Under the pieces are notes generated by a model that searched no databases, had not been told where the DNA came from, and saw only the letters and a program-made list of their open reading frames with translations. Both the position numbers and the translations under genes were made by a program. From VFBF01 sp033764865 (GTDB taxonomy: Bacteria; Pseudomonadota; Alphaproteobacteria; Caulobacterales; Aquidulcibacteraceae), in assembly GCA_033764865.1 (NCBI GenBank), contig JANRIM010000083.1, positions 1-64,000 of the forward strand: a stretch of 64,000 nt of DNA. Direction: 5' to 3'. Every line of letters starts with the position of its first letter. Positions within the stretch are counted from its first letter, which is position 1. Positions 43,544-51,109 of the stretch are shown one piece after another.

Positions 43544-44256
43544 TTCTTCTCTCCCGTGGACTCAACCGGCGTGGGCGCCGAGGCGGGCTCTCCGCTCCCG
43601 GCCGTTGGCGCCGGCGCCGCGGGGCCCAGCACCTGCAGGAAACTCGCAGCACGGTTGCGCACGCCCTCTGGCGCCTCGAACGCCGTTTCCAGATAGGCGA
43701 GCTCCCGGCGCGCGCGTTCGGGCTGGTTGGCCTCGTAGGCCTCCACCGCCAAGAGCTCGCGGGCCAGATACGAGAACGGCCCCCGTGCGTCGATGACGGG
43801 CTTCAAGCGCGCCTCGATCGCCGCGAAAGGCTCGCTCTCGGCGGCGATGTAGGCGGCGCGCAATTGCGCGGACTGCTTCAGCACGGGCTCGCGCGCCATG
43901 CCCGCGGCGGCGTCGAACGCAGCCAGGGCGCCCGCCAGGTCTCCCTGCGCCTCCAGCGCGCCGGCGCGCTCCATTTCAGCCAGCGCCTTGTAGCCGCCGC
44001 TCGCGTTTTTCTGGAATTCCTTGAGCGCCTTTTCAGCGCCCGCGGGATCGATGGCCGCCTGCTGCTGCAAGGCGGAAAACCGCTCTCCGATGCTGCGATT
44101 GTTCGCCGTGCTCCAGACAGTCCAGGCGCTCGACAGGCCGACGACGACGACAAGCCCCACGGCGGCGGCGATGACGTACGCACCGTACTTGCGCCAGAAA
44201 ACCTGAAGCTTGTCCTCGCGCAGGCGTTCTTCGACTTCCTCGAAAATATCCGTCAC
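43540..44256 (-). CDS. TPR-like inner membrane protein, YfgM/AncA type
   Basis: 238 residues from a GTG at 44256 (MTDIFEEVEERLREDKLQVFW). One membrane segment lies near residues 27-49 (YVIAAAVGLVVVVGLSSAW), and the rest is helical with TPR-like pairs such as YKALAEMERAGALEAQGDLAGALAAFDAAA. The N-terminal pattern FW-x-x-YG and the position directly upstream of bamB identify it as the alphaproteobacterial YfgM-like protein, an ancillary SecYEG or BAM-associated factor. The last 30 residues are Pro/Ala/Ser-rich and disordered. Confidence 0.88.
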   Translation of the reverse strand: MTDIFEEVEERLREDKLQVFWRKYGAYVIAAAVGLVVVVGLSSAWTVWSTANNRSIGERFSALQQQAAIDPAGAEKALKEFQKNASGGYKALAEMERAGALEAQGDLAGALAAFDAAAGMAREPVLKQSAQLRAAYIAAESEPFAAIEARLKPVIDARGPFSYLARELLAVEAYEANQPERARRELAYLETAFEAPEGVRNRAASFLQVLGPAAPAPTAGSGEPASAPTPVESTGEKK

Positions 44257-44354
44257 GCGCGATGTCCATCCCGGTTCAGGGCCCGCAACACGCAGGCGAC
44301 TGGCAGTTCCCCTCAGGGCGGGCGCACCCGCCGGCCCCTTTGGCGGCGCGGAAG

Positions 44355-45206
44355 CTAGCCGCGCTCGCCGTCCCCCGCAACGCGGGCCTTGGGCTTGAGC
44401 GCATAGGTTTCGGCCGCGGCGGGGAACGTCCGCGCCCGCACATCGGCGGCGTAGGCCGCGATTGCGTCGTCCACAAGGCGGCGCAGGTCCGCGTAGCGGC
44501 GGACGAACTTGGGCGTCCAGTCGAAGAGGCCCAGCATGTCGTCGGTGACGAGGATCTGGCCGTCGCAGGCCGCCGACGCGCCGATCCCGATGGTCGGGGC
44601 CGAGACCGCCGCGGTGATCTCGCGGGCGAGGTCCTCGGCGACCCCCTCCACCACGATGGCGAAGGCGCCGGCGGAGTCGGTGGCGCGGGCCTCGGCGAGC
44701 ACCCGGTCCCGTTCGGTCTCCGTGCGCCCCTTGGCGCGGAAGCCGCCATCCACGTTCACCGCCTGCGGGCGCAGGCCCACATGGCCCATCACGGGGATGC
44801 CCCGGCGGACGAGGTACTCCACCGTCCCCGCCACCTCCGGCCCGCTTTCCACCTTCACGGCCTGGCAGCCGGTCTCCTTCATGATCCGCGCGGCGTTGGC
44901 GTAGGCCGTCTCGGGGCCCGCCTCGTAGGACCCGAACGGCATGTCCACGACCACCATCGCCCGGTGCGCGGCCCGCATGACGGCCTGGCCGTGCAGGATC
45001 ATCATCTCGAGGCTGACGCCCACGGTGTTGGGCAGGCCGTGCACCACCATCCCCACGGAATCGCCCACGAGCAAAACGTCGCAGTGGGCGTCGAGGATGG
45101 CGGCCATGGGCGCGGTGTAGGCGGTCAGGCACACCACCGGCTCCTTGCCCTTGCGGGCGGCGATGTCGGGGGCGGCGAGGCGCTTGTGCTGGACGTGCTG
45201 GGACAT
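44355..45206 (-). CDS. panB: 3-methyl-2-oxobutanoate hydroxymethyltransferase
   Basis: 283 residues. It transfers a hydroxymethyl group to ketoisovalerate in pantothenate synthesis. The conserved elements are CLTAYTAPMA, LLVGDSVGMVVHGLPNTV with the metal-binding Asp, VVVDMPFGSY, VKVESGPE and GHVGLRPQ, then IGIGASAACDGQILVTDDMLGLFD. The gene is 98 bases upstream of the TPR gene on the same strand; the panB-TPR-bamB-der order is conserved among alphaproteobacteria. panC is not in the window. Confidence 0.96.
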   Translation of the reverse strand: MSQHVQHKRLAAPDIAARKGKEPVVCLTAYTAPMAAILDAHCDVLLVGDSVGMVVHGLPNTVGVSLEMMILHGQAVMRAAHRAMVVVDMPFGSYEAGPETAYANAARIMKETGCQAVKVESGPEVAGTVEYLVRRGIPVMGHVGLRPQAVNVDGGFRAKGRTETERDRVLAEARATDSAGAFAIVVEGVAEDLAREITAAVSAPTIGIGASAACDGQILVTDDMLGLFDWTPKFVRRYADLRRLVDDAIAAYAADVRARTFPAAAETYALKPKARVAGDGERG

Positions 45207-45280
45207 GCGCCCTTGCTATCGCGTCACGGAACCGGCCGCCAGCGAACGCCCCCGTCCGTGGCGGACTTTCGGCGCCAGGC

Positions 45281-45628
45281 TCAGCTGCGCTCGGTGTAGG
45301 CGAGGGCCGCGAGGGTGGCGGCGGCGGCGATCAAGAGCGCCGTGGCGCCCCCGCTCAGCATGGGCACGTCGTGGGCGAAGCGCGCCATGGACAGCGTGAT
45401 CCCCGCGCCGAGCGCGTCCCTGAACGGCCACAGGACCGCCCCGGCGAAGGCCGTCGCCCCCAGCACCGCCACGTTGCGACGGACCTTGTCCGCCGCCCGG
45501 ACATCCTGGACGCGGGTCATCACCGACTGGACGAAATCCTCGTCCCCCATCGGCGGCCGTGCGCCCTGTGCGAACAATGCACGCATTCTGGCGTCCTCGC
45601 TTTCCCCCTCGGAAAACTGTGAGGTCAT
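45281..45628 (-). CDS. small membrane protein, candidate anti-sigma factor
   Basis: 115 residues. A cytoplasmic N-terminal part (MTSQFSEGESEDARMRALFAQG, MGDEDFVQSVMTRVQDVRAADKVRR) is followed by two membrane segments near 52-70 and 92-111. The start ATG overlaps the sigma factor stop by four bases, so it is translated with it. Size, two-helix membrane topology and position make it a candidate anti-sigma factor, though no zinc-binding H-x-x-x-C-x-x-C is present. I do not recognise a named family. Confidence 0.6.
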   Translation of the reverse strand: MTSQFSEGESEDARMRALFAQGARPPMGDEDFVQSVMTRVQDVRAADKVRRNVAVLGATAFAGAVLWPFRDALGAGITLSMARFAHDVPMLSGGATALLIAAAATLAALAYTERS

Positions 45629-46158
45629 GCGGCTTCTCCAAACTCGGCCAGGACTTTCGCCCTGCCCCGCATAACATGCGACTTGACCGTGCCCAAAGGA
45701 AGGCCCAGCGCCTCTGCGGCTTCCGCGTGGCTCATGCCTTCCCCGTAGCAGAGCGCGACGGCGGCCCGTTGCTCCGGGCTCAACACGGCCATCACCCGAT
45801 CGAGATCGAGGCGCGCCTCGGCCCCGGCGCGGTCGTCGTGGACGGTGACGGCGTCAGCCATGACGGCCTCCTCCCGCCGCGTGGACGCCTTCGCGGACCG
45901 GCGGTTCTGCAAAAACTGAGTGTAGGCGATCCTGCATAACCATCCCTTGAACGCGCCCTTGGCCTCAAAGGATCCGATCCTGCGCCAGGCCATGACAAAC
46001 GTTTCCTGCGCGAGATCATCGGCGAGCGCGGCGTCGCCGGAGCACAGCCGGCGGAGAAAGCCGCGCACGAGGCTCTGGTTCCGGCGCACGAGGCTCTCGA
46101 ACGCATGGGTCGAGCCTCGTTTCGCTTCGCGCGCCAGGGCCTCGTCGGTCTCGCTCAC
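45625..46158 (-). CDS. ECF-type RNA polymerase sigma factor
   Basis: 177 residues from a GTG at 46158 (MSETDEALAREAKRG). The sigma-70 region 2 is clear (FESLVRRNQSLVRGFLRRL, ADDLAQETFVMAWRRIGSFE, WLCRIAYTQFLQNRR) and region 4 carries a helix-turn-helix (LSPEQRAAVALCYGEGMSHAEAAEALGLPLGTVKSHVMRGRAKV). It is about the usual size of an ECF sigma factor. Both ends overlap neighbours by four bases (GTGA upstream with the DUF6249 gene, ATGA downstream with the small membrane gene), so the three are one translationally coupled unit. Confidence 0.93.
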   Translation of the reverse strand: MSETDEALAREAKRGSTHAFESLVRRNQSLVRGFLRRLCSGDAALADDLAQETFVMAWRRIGSFEAKGAFKGWLCRIAYTQFLQNRRSAKASTRREEAVMADAVTVHDDRAGAEARLDLDRVMAVLSPEQRAAVALCYGEGMSHAEAAEALGLPLGTVKSHVMRGRAKVLAEFGEAA

Positions 46159-46550
46159 GTCTCCTTCTTCTTCTCGCGCCGCAGCATCGCCGCGACGAAC
46201 TGGCCAAGGCCGATGAAGCCCACGATGGAGGCGGCCACGAAGAAGCCGATGCCGGCGTCGTCGTCCCATTGCGGCGTTCCGGGGATCACGCCCGCCGCGA
46301 GCAGCCCCGCGACGATCAACCCGACCGCGAGAAAGATCAGCACGACCCCGCCGCGGAGGTCCTGCGCCACGGAGCGGACCGGCTTGTGCAGGGCGCTGAT
46401 GGCCTCGACATCGAGTTTCTGGCCGCTGTCGATGGCCCGGCGCATGGTTTCGTTCAGTTCCCGGCGGGAAACCACGTTCCCCCAGATCGCCGCCACGGAG
46501 ATGACCGCGATCATCACCCAAAGGCCCAGCGGAATCAGTATTTCGCTCAT
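46155..46550 (-). CDS. DUF6249-type membrane protein
   Basis: 131 residues with three membrane segments: near 5-25 (IPLGLWVMIAVISVAAIWG), 68-88 and 100-120. Between the first two lies an amphipathic soluble part (RRELNETMRRAIDSGQKLDVEAI). This matches the DUF6249 family, commonly found beside ECF sigma factors. It probably senses or transmits an envelope signal, but no function is proven. It precedes the sigma gene with a four-base overlap and follows a 26-residue membrane peptide, forming the second gene of this module. Confidence 0.78.
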   Translation of the reverse strand: MSEILIPLGLWVMIAVISVAAIWGNVVSRRELNETMRRAIDSGQKLDVEAISALHKPVRSVAQDLRGGVVLIFLAVGLIVAGLLAAGVIPGTPQWDDDAGIGFFVAASIVGFIGLGQFVAAMLRREKKKET

Positions 46551-46575
46551 GTGATCAAGCTCCTCCGCGGGTGTG

Positions 46576-46656
46576 TCAGGTCCGGGTCAACGACAGGGCC
46601 GCCAACGGGCCGGCGATCAGGGCGGCGCCCAACAGCGCCACGACGATTTCCCACAT
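46576..46656 (-). CDS. 26-residue single-helix membrane peptide
   Basis: The peptide MWEIVVALLGAALIAGPLAA is followed by LSLTRT. It has one hydrophobic helix and a short positive tail. GAGGAG lies seven bases before the ATG at 46656, stronger than many annotated genes here; an ATG two codons earlier is too close to that site. It is followed by the DUF6249 gene after 25 bases on the same strand. It may be a leader peptide or a small membrane component of the sigma module. Such short ORFs are easily missed by gene finders. Confidence 0.5.
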   Translation of the reverse strand: MWEIVVALLGAALIAGPLAALSLTRT

Positions 46657-46804
46657 TTTCATTCTCCTCGATCCGTCGCCGCCTGTGTGGGCGGGTTCGT
46701 GGAGAAGATGCAGCCTGCCCCCGCTTTGGATGCGGCGCGAGGGGAAATCCGGCGAAAAGAAGGCAGGGTGCGCCACGGGTTCGAGGGCCGCGGCCCCGAC
46801 CGTC

Positions 46805-47173
46805 TCAGCGCCGGGTCGCCAGGGCCGCCGCCCAGATGTCGGGCTTGAACCCCACGAGCAACGCCCCCGCCCCCTCCAGCACCGGCCGCTTGATCATCGA
46901 GGGCTGCGCCAGCATCAGCGACAGGGCGCGCCGCCGGTCGAGGTGCTGCTTCTCGGAGTCCGCGAGGGCCCGGAACGTCGTCCCCGAGCGGTTGAGCAAC
47001 GCTTCCCAGCCGACTTCGTCCGTCCAGGCCTCCAGCTTCGCCCGCGGGACGCCTTCGGCCTTATAGTCGTGGAAAGCATAACTCTTGCCGGCGGCGTCCA
47101 GCCAGTCGCGGGCCTTCTTCATCGTGTCGCACGACTTGATGCCATAGATCACGAGCGTCGGCTGGCGCGGCAT
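46805..47173 (-). CDS. ArsC/Spx family protein (YffB type)
   Basis: 122 residues with a thioredoxin-like fold. The start LVIYGIKSCDTMKKARDWLDAAG has a single redox-active Cys in the position of ArsC/Spx, and the body (YKAEGVPRAKLEAWTDEVGWEALLNRSGTTFR, MIKRPVLEGAGALLVGF with the conserved Lys-Arg-Pro) is that of the YffB subfamily. These proteins bind glutathione and are unlikely to be arsenate reductases. It has no operon partner; it is divergent from the MFS gene with 161 bases between. Confidence 0.9.
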   Translation of the reverse strand: MPRQPTLVIYGIKSCDTMKKARDWLDAAGKSYAFHDYKAEGVPRAKLEAWTDEVGWEALLNRSGTTFRALADSEKQHLDRRRALSLMLAQPSMIKRPVLEGAGALLVGFKPDIWAAALATRR

Positions 47174-47334
47174 GGAGGGCTCCGGTCCGCAGCGACCCTA
47201 GGCTGAGCGGCGCCGCCCCGCCAGAGCGCCGGCACGGCGCCCCGCCGTCGCAGACCGCGCGCGGCTTGCCAGTCTCCCCCCGCCCACTACTGTGCGCTCG
47301 AACATAACGCCGCAGGGCGAAGGGGAGACAGTCC

Positions 47335-48705
47335 ATGGCCGCCAGTCCAGCGCCCGCCCACACAGAGGCGGCGGGAGCGCCCGGGTTCGCCGGCTACGGG
47401 AGCAAGTCCTACCGGGCCTACGTGCTCGGCATGCTGTTGCTGGTCTACACCTTCAACTTCATCGACCGGACGGTGATCTCCATCGTCCAGGAGCCGATCA
47501 AGCAGGAGTTCGGTCTTTCCGACCTCCAACTCGGACTGCTGGGCGGGCCGGCGTTCGCGCTGCTCTATACGCTGTTGGGCATCCCCATCGCGCGGCTGGC
47601 GGAGCGCCACAACCGCATGACCATCCTCTCGGTGTGCCTTGCGGTGTGGAGCGGCTTCACGGCGCTGTGCGGCGTCGCCGGCAACTATCTCCAGCTGTTT
47701 GCGGCGCGCGTGGGCGTTTCGGTGGGTGAGGCGGGTTGCACGCCGCCGGCGCAGTCGGTGATCGCCGACTACTTCCCGGCCGACCGGCGCGCCACCGCGC
47801 TGTCGGTCTACTCGCTCGGCGTGCCCATCGGATCGATGATCGCGGCCGTCGGCGGCGGCTGGATCGCCACGGAGGTGGGGTGGCGCCAGGCGTTCATCCT
47901 GCTTGGTCTGCCCGGCATCCTCTTGGCGCTGCTGGTCAAGGCGAGCGTGCGCGAACCACCCCGCGCCGGCTCAGCCGCCACCGCGCCGGGCTTCGGCGAA
48001 ACGCTCAGGGTGCTCTCCAAGAAGCCCGCGTTCTGGCACATGGCCATGGGCGGGGCGATCACGTCGTTCGTGGGCTACGGGGTCGGCGGCTTCCTGCCGC
48101 CCTTCCTCATGCGGGTGCATGGGTTGACCCTGCTGGAGGCGTCCCAGTTCGCCGGCGTGATCCTTGGCGCGGCGGCGGCCGTGGGCACGTTCATGTCCGG
48201 GTTCCTTGCGGACCGCATCGCCAAGCGGCACCCGAACGCACTGGCATGGCTCCCGGCGCTCGGCCTGTTCATCGCGACGCCGCTTTTCCTGGGCGCGTAC
48301 TTCGCGCCCACCCTCACCTGGGCGATCGCGCCGATGGTGATCGGCGCGATGTGCCAGTATTTCTACCTCGGCCCGATGTACACCGTGGCGCAGGGCGTGG
48401 TGTCCCCGCGCATGCGCGCCACCGCCACCGCGATCCTGCTCTTCATCGTCAACATGATCGGCTACGCGCTGGGTCCGCCTTTCATCGGGGCCGTCTCCGA
48501 CCTGCTGGCCAACCAGGCGCTCGCCGCGTCGGACCTGTCGGTGGCGCTGTGCGGCAAGGCCAGCGAAGCAAACGCGGCGGCCTGCGCGGCGGGCCAGGCG
48601 CAGGGGCTTCAGTACGCCATGATGATCGGGGTGTGCTTCTTCCTGTGGGCGGCGGCGCACTTCATGTTCGTGGCCCGCACGCTCCAGCGCGACACCGTCA
48701 GCTAG
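47335..48705 (+). CDS. MFS transporter, spinster-like
   Basis: 456 residues with 12 membrane segments. The N-terminal half shows FNFIDRTVISIVQEPIKQEFGLSDLQLGLLGG, and the motif A variant ARLAERHNRMTILS, the pattern seen in bacterial spinster-like MFS proteins. GEAGCTPPAQSVIADYFP and RRATALSVYSLGVPIGSMI follow. The solute is not known; relatives are proposed to move lipids, organic acids or aromatic compounds. The end overlaps the convergent repeat protein gene by eight bases. A weak promoter (TTGCCA and TACTGT, 16 bases apart) may lie near 47,270. Confidence 0.88.
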   Translation: MAASPAPAHTEAAGAPGFAGYGSKSYRAYVLGMLLLVYTFNFIDRTVISIVQEPIKQEFGLSDLQLGLLGGPAFALLYTLLGIPIARLAERHNRMTILSVCLAVWSGFTALCGVAGNYLQLFAARVGVSVGEAGCTPPAQSVIADYFPADRRATALSVYSLGVPIGSMIAAVGGGWIATEVGWRQAFILLGLPGILLALLVKASVREPPRAGSAATAPGFGETLRVLSKKPAFWHMAMGGAITSFVGYGVGGFLPPFLMRVHGLTLLEASQFAGVILGAAAAVGTFMSGFLADRIAKRHPNALAWLPALGLFIATPLFLGAYFAPTLTWAIAPMVIGAMCQYFYLGPMYTVAQGVVSPRMRATATAILLFIVNMIGYALGPPFIGAVSDLLANQALAASDLSVALCGKASEANAAACAAGQAQGLQYAMMIGVCFFLWAAAHFMFVARTLQRDTVS

Positions 48706-49645
48706 GCGCGACGCCGAGAGCCGTCACCGTCTCGATGGTGAGATAGCCCACCGCGAGGTTGTTGGCGCGCTGGAAGGCCTCCATCGCGCGCAGGGTCGCG
48801 GGGCCGAACACGCCGTCGGACGCGGTCGGGTATCCGCGCGCGCTGAGCGCCCGCTGCACCGCCGCCAGCTTGGCCCGCGAGGCGTTGGTGCCGCACAGCA
48901 CTTCGCGCCACTCCATGCGGGCGGGCGACACGATCCGCTGCAGCTGCTCGGTGCGGCGCACCTCCGGGATGACCACCGTCTCCACCGTTTCGGGGCTCAC
49001 GAGCCGGCGATCCTTCACCGTGCGGTACTGGGCCGGCACGACCCGGGCCTCCACCCGCGCCGGCGACACCAGTTCGCGGCGCGTCACCTGGCGCGTCACG
49101 GCGGGGATGGTGCGGGTTGTTGTCCGCTCCGGCGTGACGACGCGGCGGCGCGTCACCTGCGCGTATTCGGCGGGCACCTCCACCCGGCACAGGAGATCGG
49201 TCTCGGCGCCGGCGGGCGCCGCCGTCGCGGGACGGCCGAAGAGATTGTCCCCCGGCTTCCACGTGACGTAGGCCGGGCGCACCAGGACGCGCTCGGCATA
49301 CGTCTCCCACCGGGCGGGAATGACGACCGGCTCCACCCGTTCCGGCGTCACGACCTCCGTCTCGGTGAACGTGCGGTAGACGCCCGGAACCACGACCTGC
49401 TCGGTCCGCGGCTCGCTGACCAGCACCTGGACGTCGACCACCTCGTACCGCGGCGGGATCACCCGCTCCTCGGTGCGGGCGGGCGTGACGATGCGCTCCT
49501 CGCTGTAGACTTCCATGACCGCCGGGATCGTCACCCGGGCGAAGCACTGGCCGGGCCTCGCCTCCGGCGCCTGCGCGCCGGCCGCGCCCGACGTCAGCAG
49601 GACCACCGTAACCGCCGCGCCCCAGATCTTGGCGAACCCGACCAT
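48698..49645 (-). CDS. peptidoglycan-binding protein with tandem beta repeats
   Basis: 315 residues from the ATG at 49645, since GGGAG lies six bases before it. A signal peptide (ending GAAGAQA near 24) is followed by about eight imperfect repeats of roughly 20-25 residues with the pattern V-x-x-P-x-x-x-E-x-x-V-I-P-x-x-Y, such as RIVTPARTEERVIPPRYEVV, and a Cys pair. The C-terminal 70 residues (LAAVQRALSARGYPTASDGVFGPATLRAMEAFQ) form a standard peptidoglycan-binding type 1 domain. The protein probably sits in the periplasm attached to the wall. Its role is unknown to me. Confidence 0.8.
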   Translation of the reverse strand: MVGFAKIWGAAVTVVLLTSGAAGAQAPEARPGQCFARVTIPAVMEVYSEERIVTPARTEERVIPPRYEVVDVQVLVSEPRTEQVVVPGVYRTFTETEVVTPERVEPVVIPARWETYAERVLVRPAYVTWKPGDNLFGRPATAAPAGAETDLLCRVEVPAEYAQVTRRRVVTPERTTTRTIPAVTRQVTRRELVSPARVEARVVPAQYRTVKDRRLVSPETVETVVIPEVRRTEQLQRIVSPARMEWREVLCGTNASRAKLAAVQRALSARGYPTASDGVFGPATLRAMEAFQRANNLAVGYLTIETVTALGVAPS

Positions 49646-49781
49646 CGACATCTCCCACGCGGCCCCGCCGGGCCGTTCAACGCTGCGATTTTATCCAGCA
49701 AAGACTGCGCGCTGGCGAGCGGACGCTGCGGGCGGGCGCGCCCTGTCGCAGGTTTCGCCAAACCGTGGTAGCCGCACGGCC

Positions 49782-51089
49782 ATGATACCCCGCTACGCAC
49801 GCCCGGAGATGGTGGCCCTTTGGTCGCCGGAGACCCGGTACTCCATCTGGCTGGAGATCGAGACGCTGGCCATGGAGGCGATGGCGGAGCTCGGCGTCAT
49901 CCCGGCCGCCGCCGCCGCCGCCTACCGCGCCCGCGGCGCCTTCGACGTCGACCGCATCGACGCCATCGAGCGGGAAGTGCGCCACGACGTGATCGCATTC
50001 CTCACCAACGTGGCCGAGCACGTCGGCGACGAGGCCCGCTTCGCCCACCAGGGCATGACCTCCTCCGACGTGCTGGACACCTGCCTCGCCGTCCAGATGA
50101 CGCGCGCCGCGGACCTGCTCATCGCGGCGTGCGTGCGCGTCTGCGATGCGCTGGAGAAGCGGGCCAGGGAGTTCCGCGACACCCCGTGCATCGGCCGCAG
50201 CCACGGCATCCATGCCGAGCCCACCACGTTCGGGCTCAAGCTCGCCGGCCACTACCAGGAATTCCGCCGCGCGCACGACCGCCTCACCGCGGCGCGCGAC
50301 GACATCGCCACGTGCATGATTTCGGGCGCGGTGGGCACCTTCGCGCAGATCGATCCACGCGTGGAGGCCCACGTGGCCCAGAAGCTGGGCCTGCGGCCGG
50401 AGCCGATTTCCACCCAGGTCATCCCGCGCGATCGCCACGCCCACTATTTCGCGATGCTGGGGGTCGTGGCGTCCAGCGTCGAGCGGCTGGCCACCGAGAT
50501 CCGCCATCTGCAACGCACCGAGGTGCTGGAGGCGGAGGAATACTTCGAGCCCGGGCAGAAGGGCTCGTCCGCCATGCCCCACAAGCGCAACCCCGTGCTG
50601 ACGGAGAACCTGTGCGGTCTTGCGCGCCTCGTGCGCAGCGCGGTGACGCCGGCGATGGAGAACGTGGCGCTCTGGCACGAGCGCGACATTTCCCATTCCA
50701 GCGTGGAGCGCGGCATCGGCCCCGACGCCACCATCCACCTCCACTTCGCGCTGCACCGCCTCGCGGAGGTGATCGAGAAGCTCGTGGTGTACCCCGACGC
50801 CATGGCCCGCAACCTCGCGCTGCTGGGCGGGCTGCACAACTCCCAGCGCGTCATGCTGGCGCTGACGCAAGCGGGCGTATCCCGGGAGGACGCTTACCGG
50901 CTGGTGCAGAAGCACGCGATGGACGTCTGGCGCAGCCCCGCCCCTCGCGCCGGCGACGCGCTTCAGGTGCGGCTGGCGGGCGACGCGGAAATCTCCGCGC
51001 GTCTCGACGCCGACGCCCTTGCCGCATGCTTCGACGACGCACATCATTTCACGCGCGTGGACGCCATCTTCGCGCGCGTGTTCGGTTAG
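49782..51089 (+). CDS. purB: adenylosuccinate lyase
   Basis: 435 residues. It acts twice in purine synthesis (SAICAR to AICAR and adenylosuccinate to AMP). The family marks are MTSSDVLDTCLAVQ, the catalytic His in GRSHGIHAEPTTFG, and the signature loop GSSAMPHKRNPVLTEN with its catalytic Ser; WHERDISHSSVER follows. The start ATG at 49782 gives MIPRYARPEM, the standard N-terminus. The gene is followed, as is common in alphaproteobacteria, by DUF1476, purC and purS within 5 kb, with an S9 peptidase gene in between. Confidence 0.97.
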   Translation: MIPRYARPEMVALWSPETRYSIWLEIETLAMEAMAELGVIPAAAAAAYRARGAFDVDRIDAIEREVRHDVIAFLTNVAEHVGDEARFAHQGMTSSDVLDTCLAVQMTRAADLLIAACVRVCDALEKRAREFRDTPCIGRSHGIHAEPTTFGLKLAGHYQEFRRAHDRLTAARDDIATCMISGAVGTFAQIDPRVEAHVAQKLGLRPEPISTQVIPRDRHAHYFAMLGVVASSVERLATEIRHLQRTEVLEAEEYFEPGQKGSSAMPHKRNPVLTENLCGLARLVRSAVTPAMENVALWHERDISHSSVERGIGPDATIHLHFALHRLAEVIEKLVVYPDAMARNLALLGGLHNSQRVMLALTQAGVSREDAYRLVQKHAMDVWRSPAPRAGDALQVRLAGDAEISARLDADALAACFDDAHHFTRVDAIFARVFG

Positions 51090-51109
51090 GCCATGAAGCG
51101 GGTGCAAAA

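Noticed and set aside
49820..51109. The S9 peptidase frame stays open upstream through all of purB
   Set aside because: The sequence there is the shadow of purB, and a signal-peptide start with lipobox at 51110 fits the protein far better.
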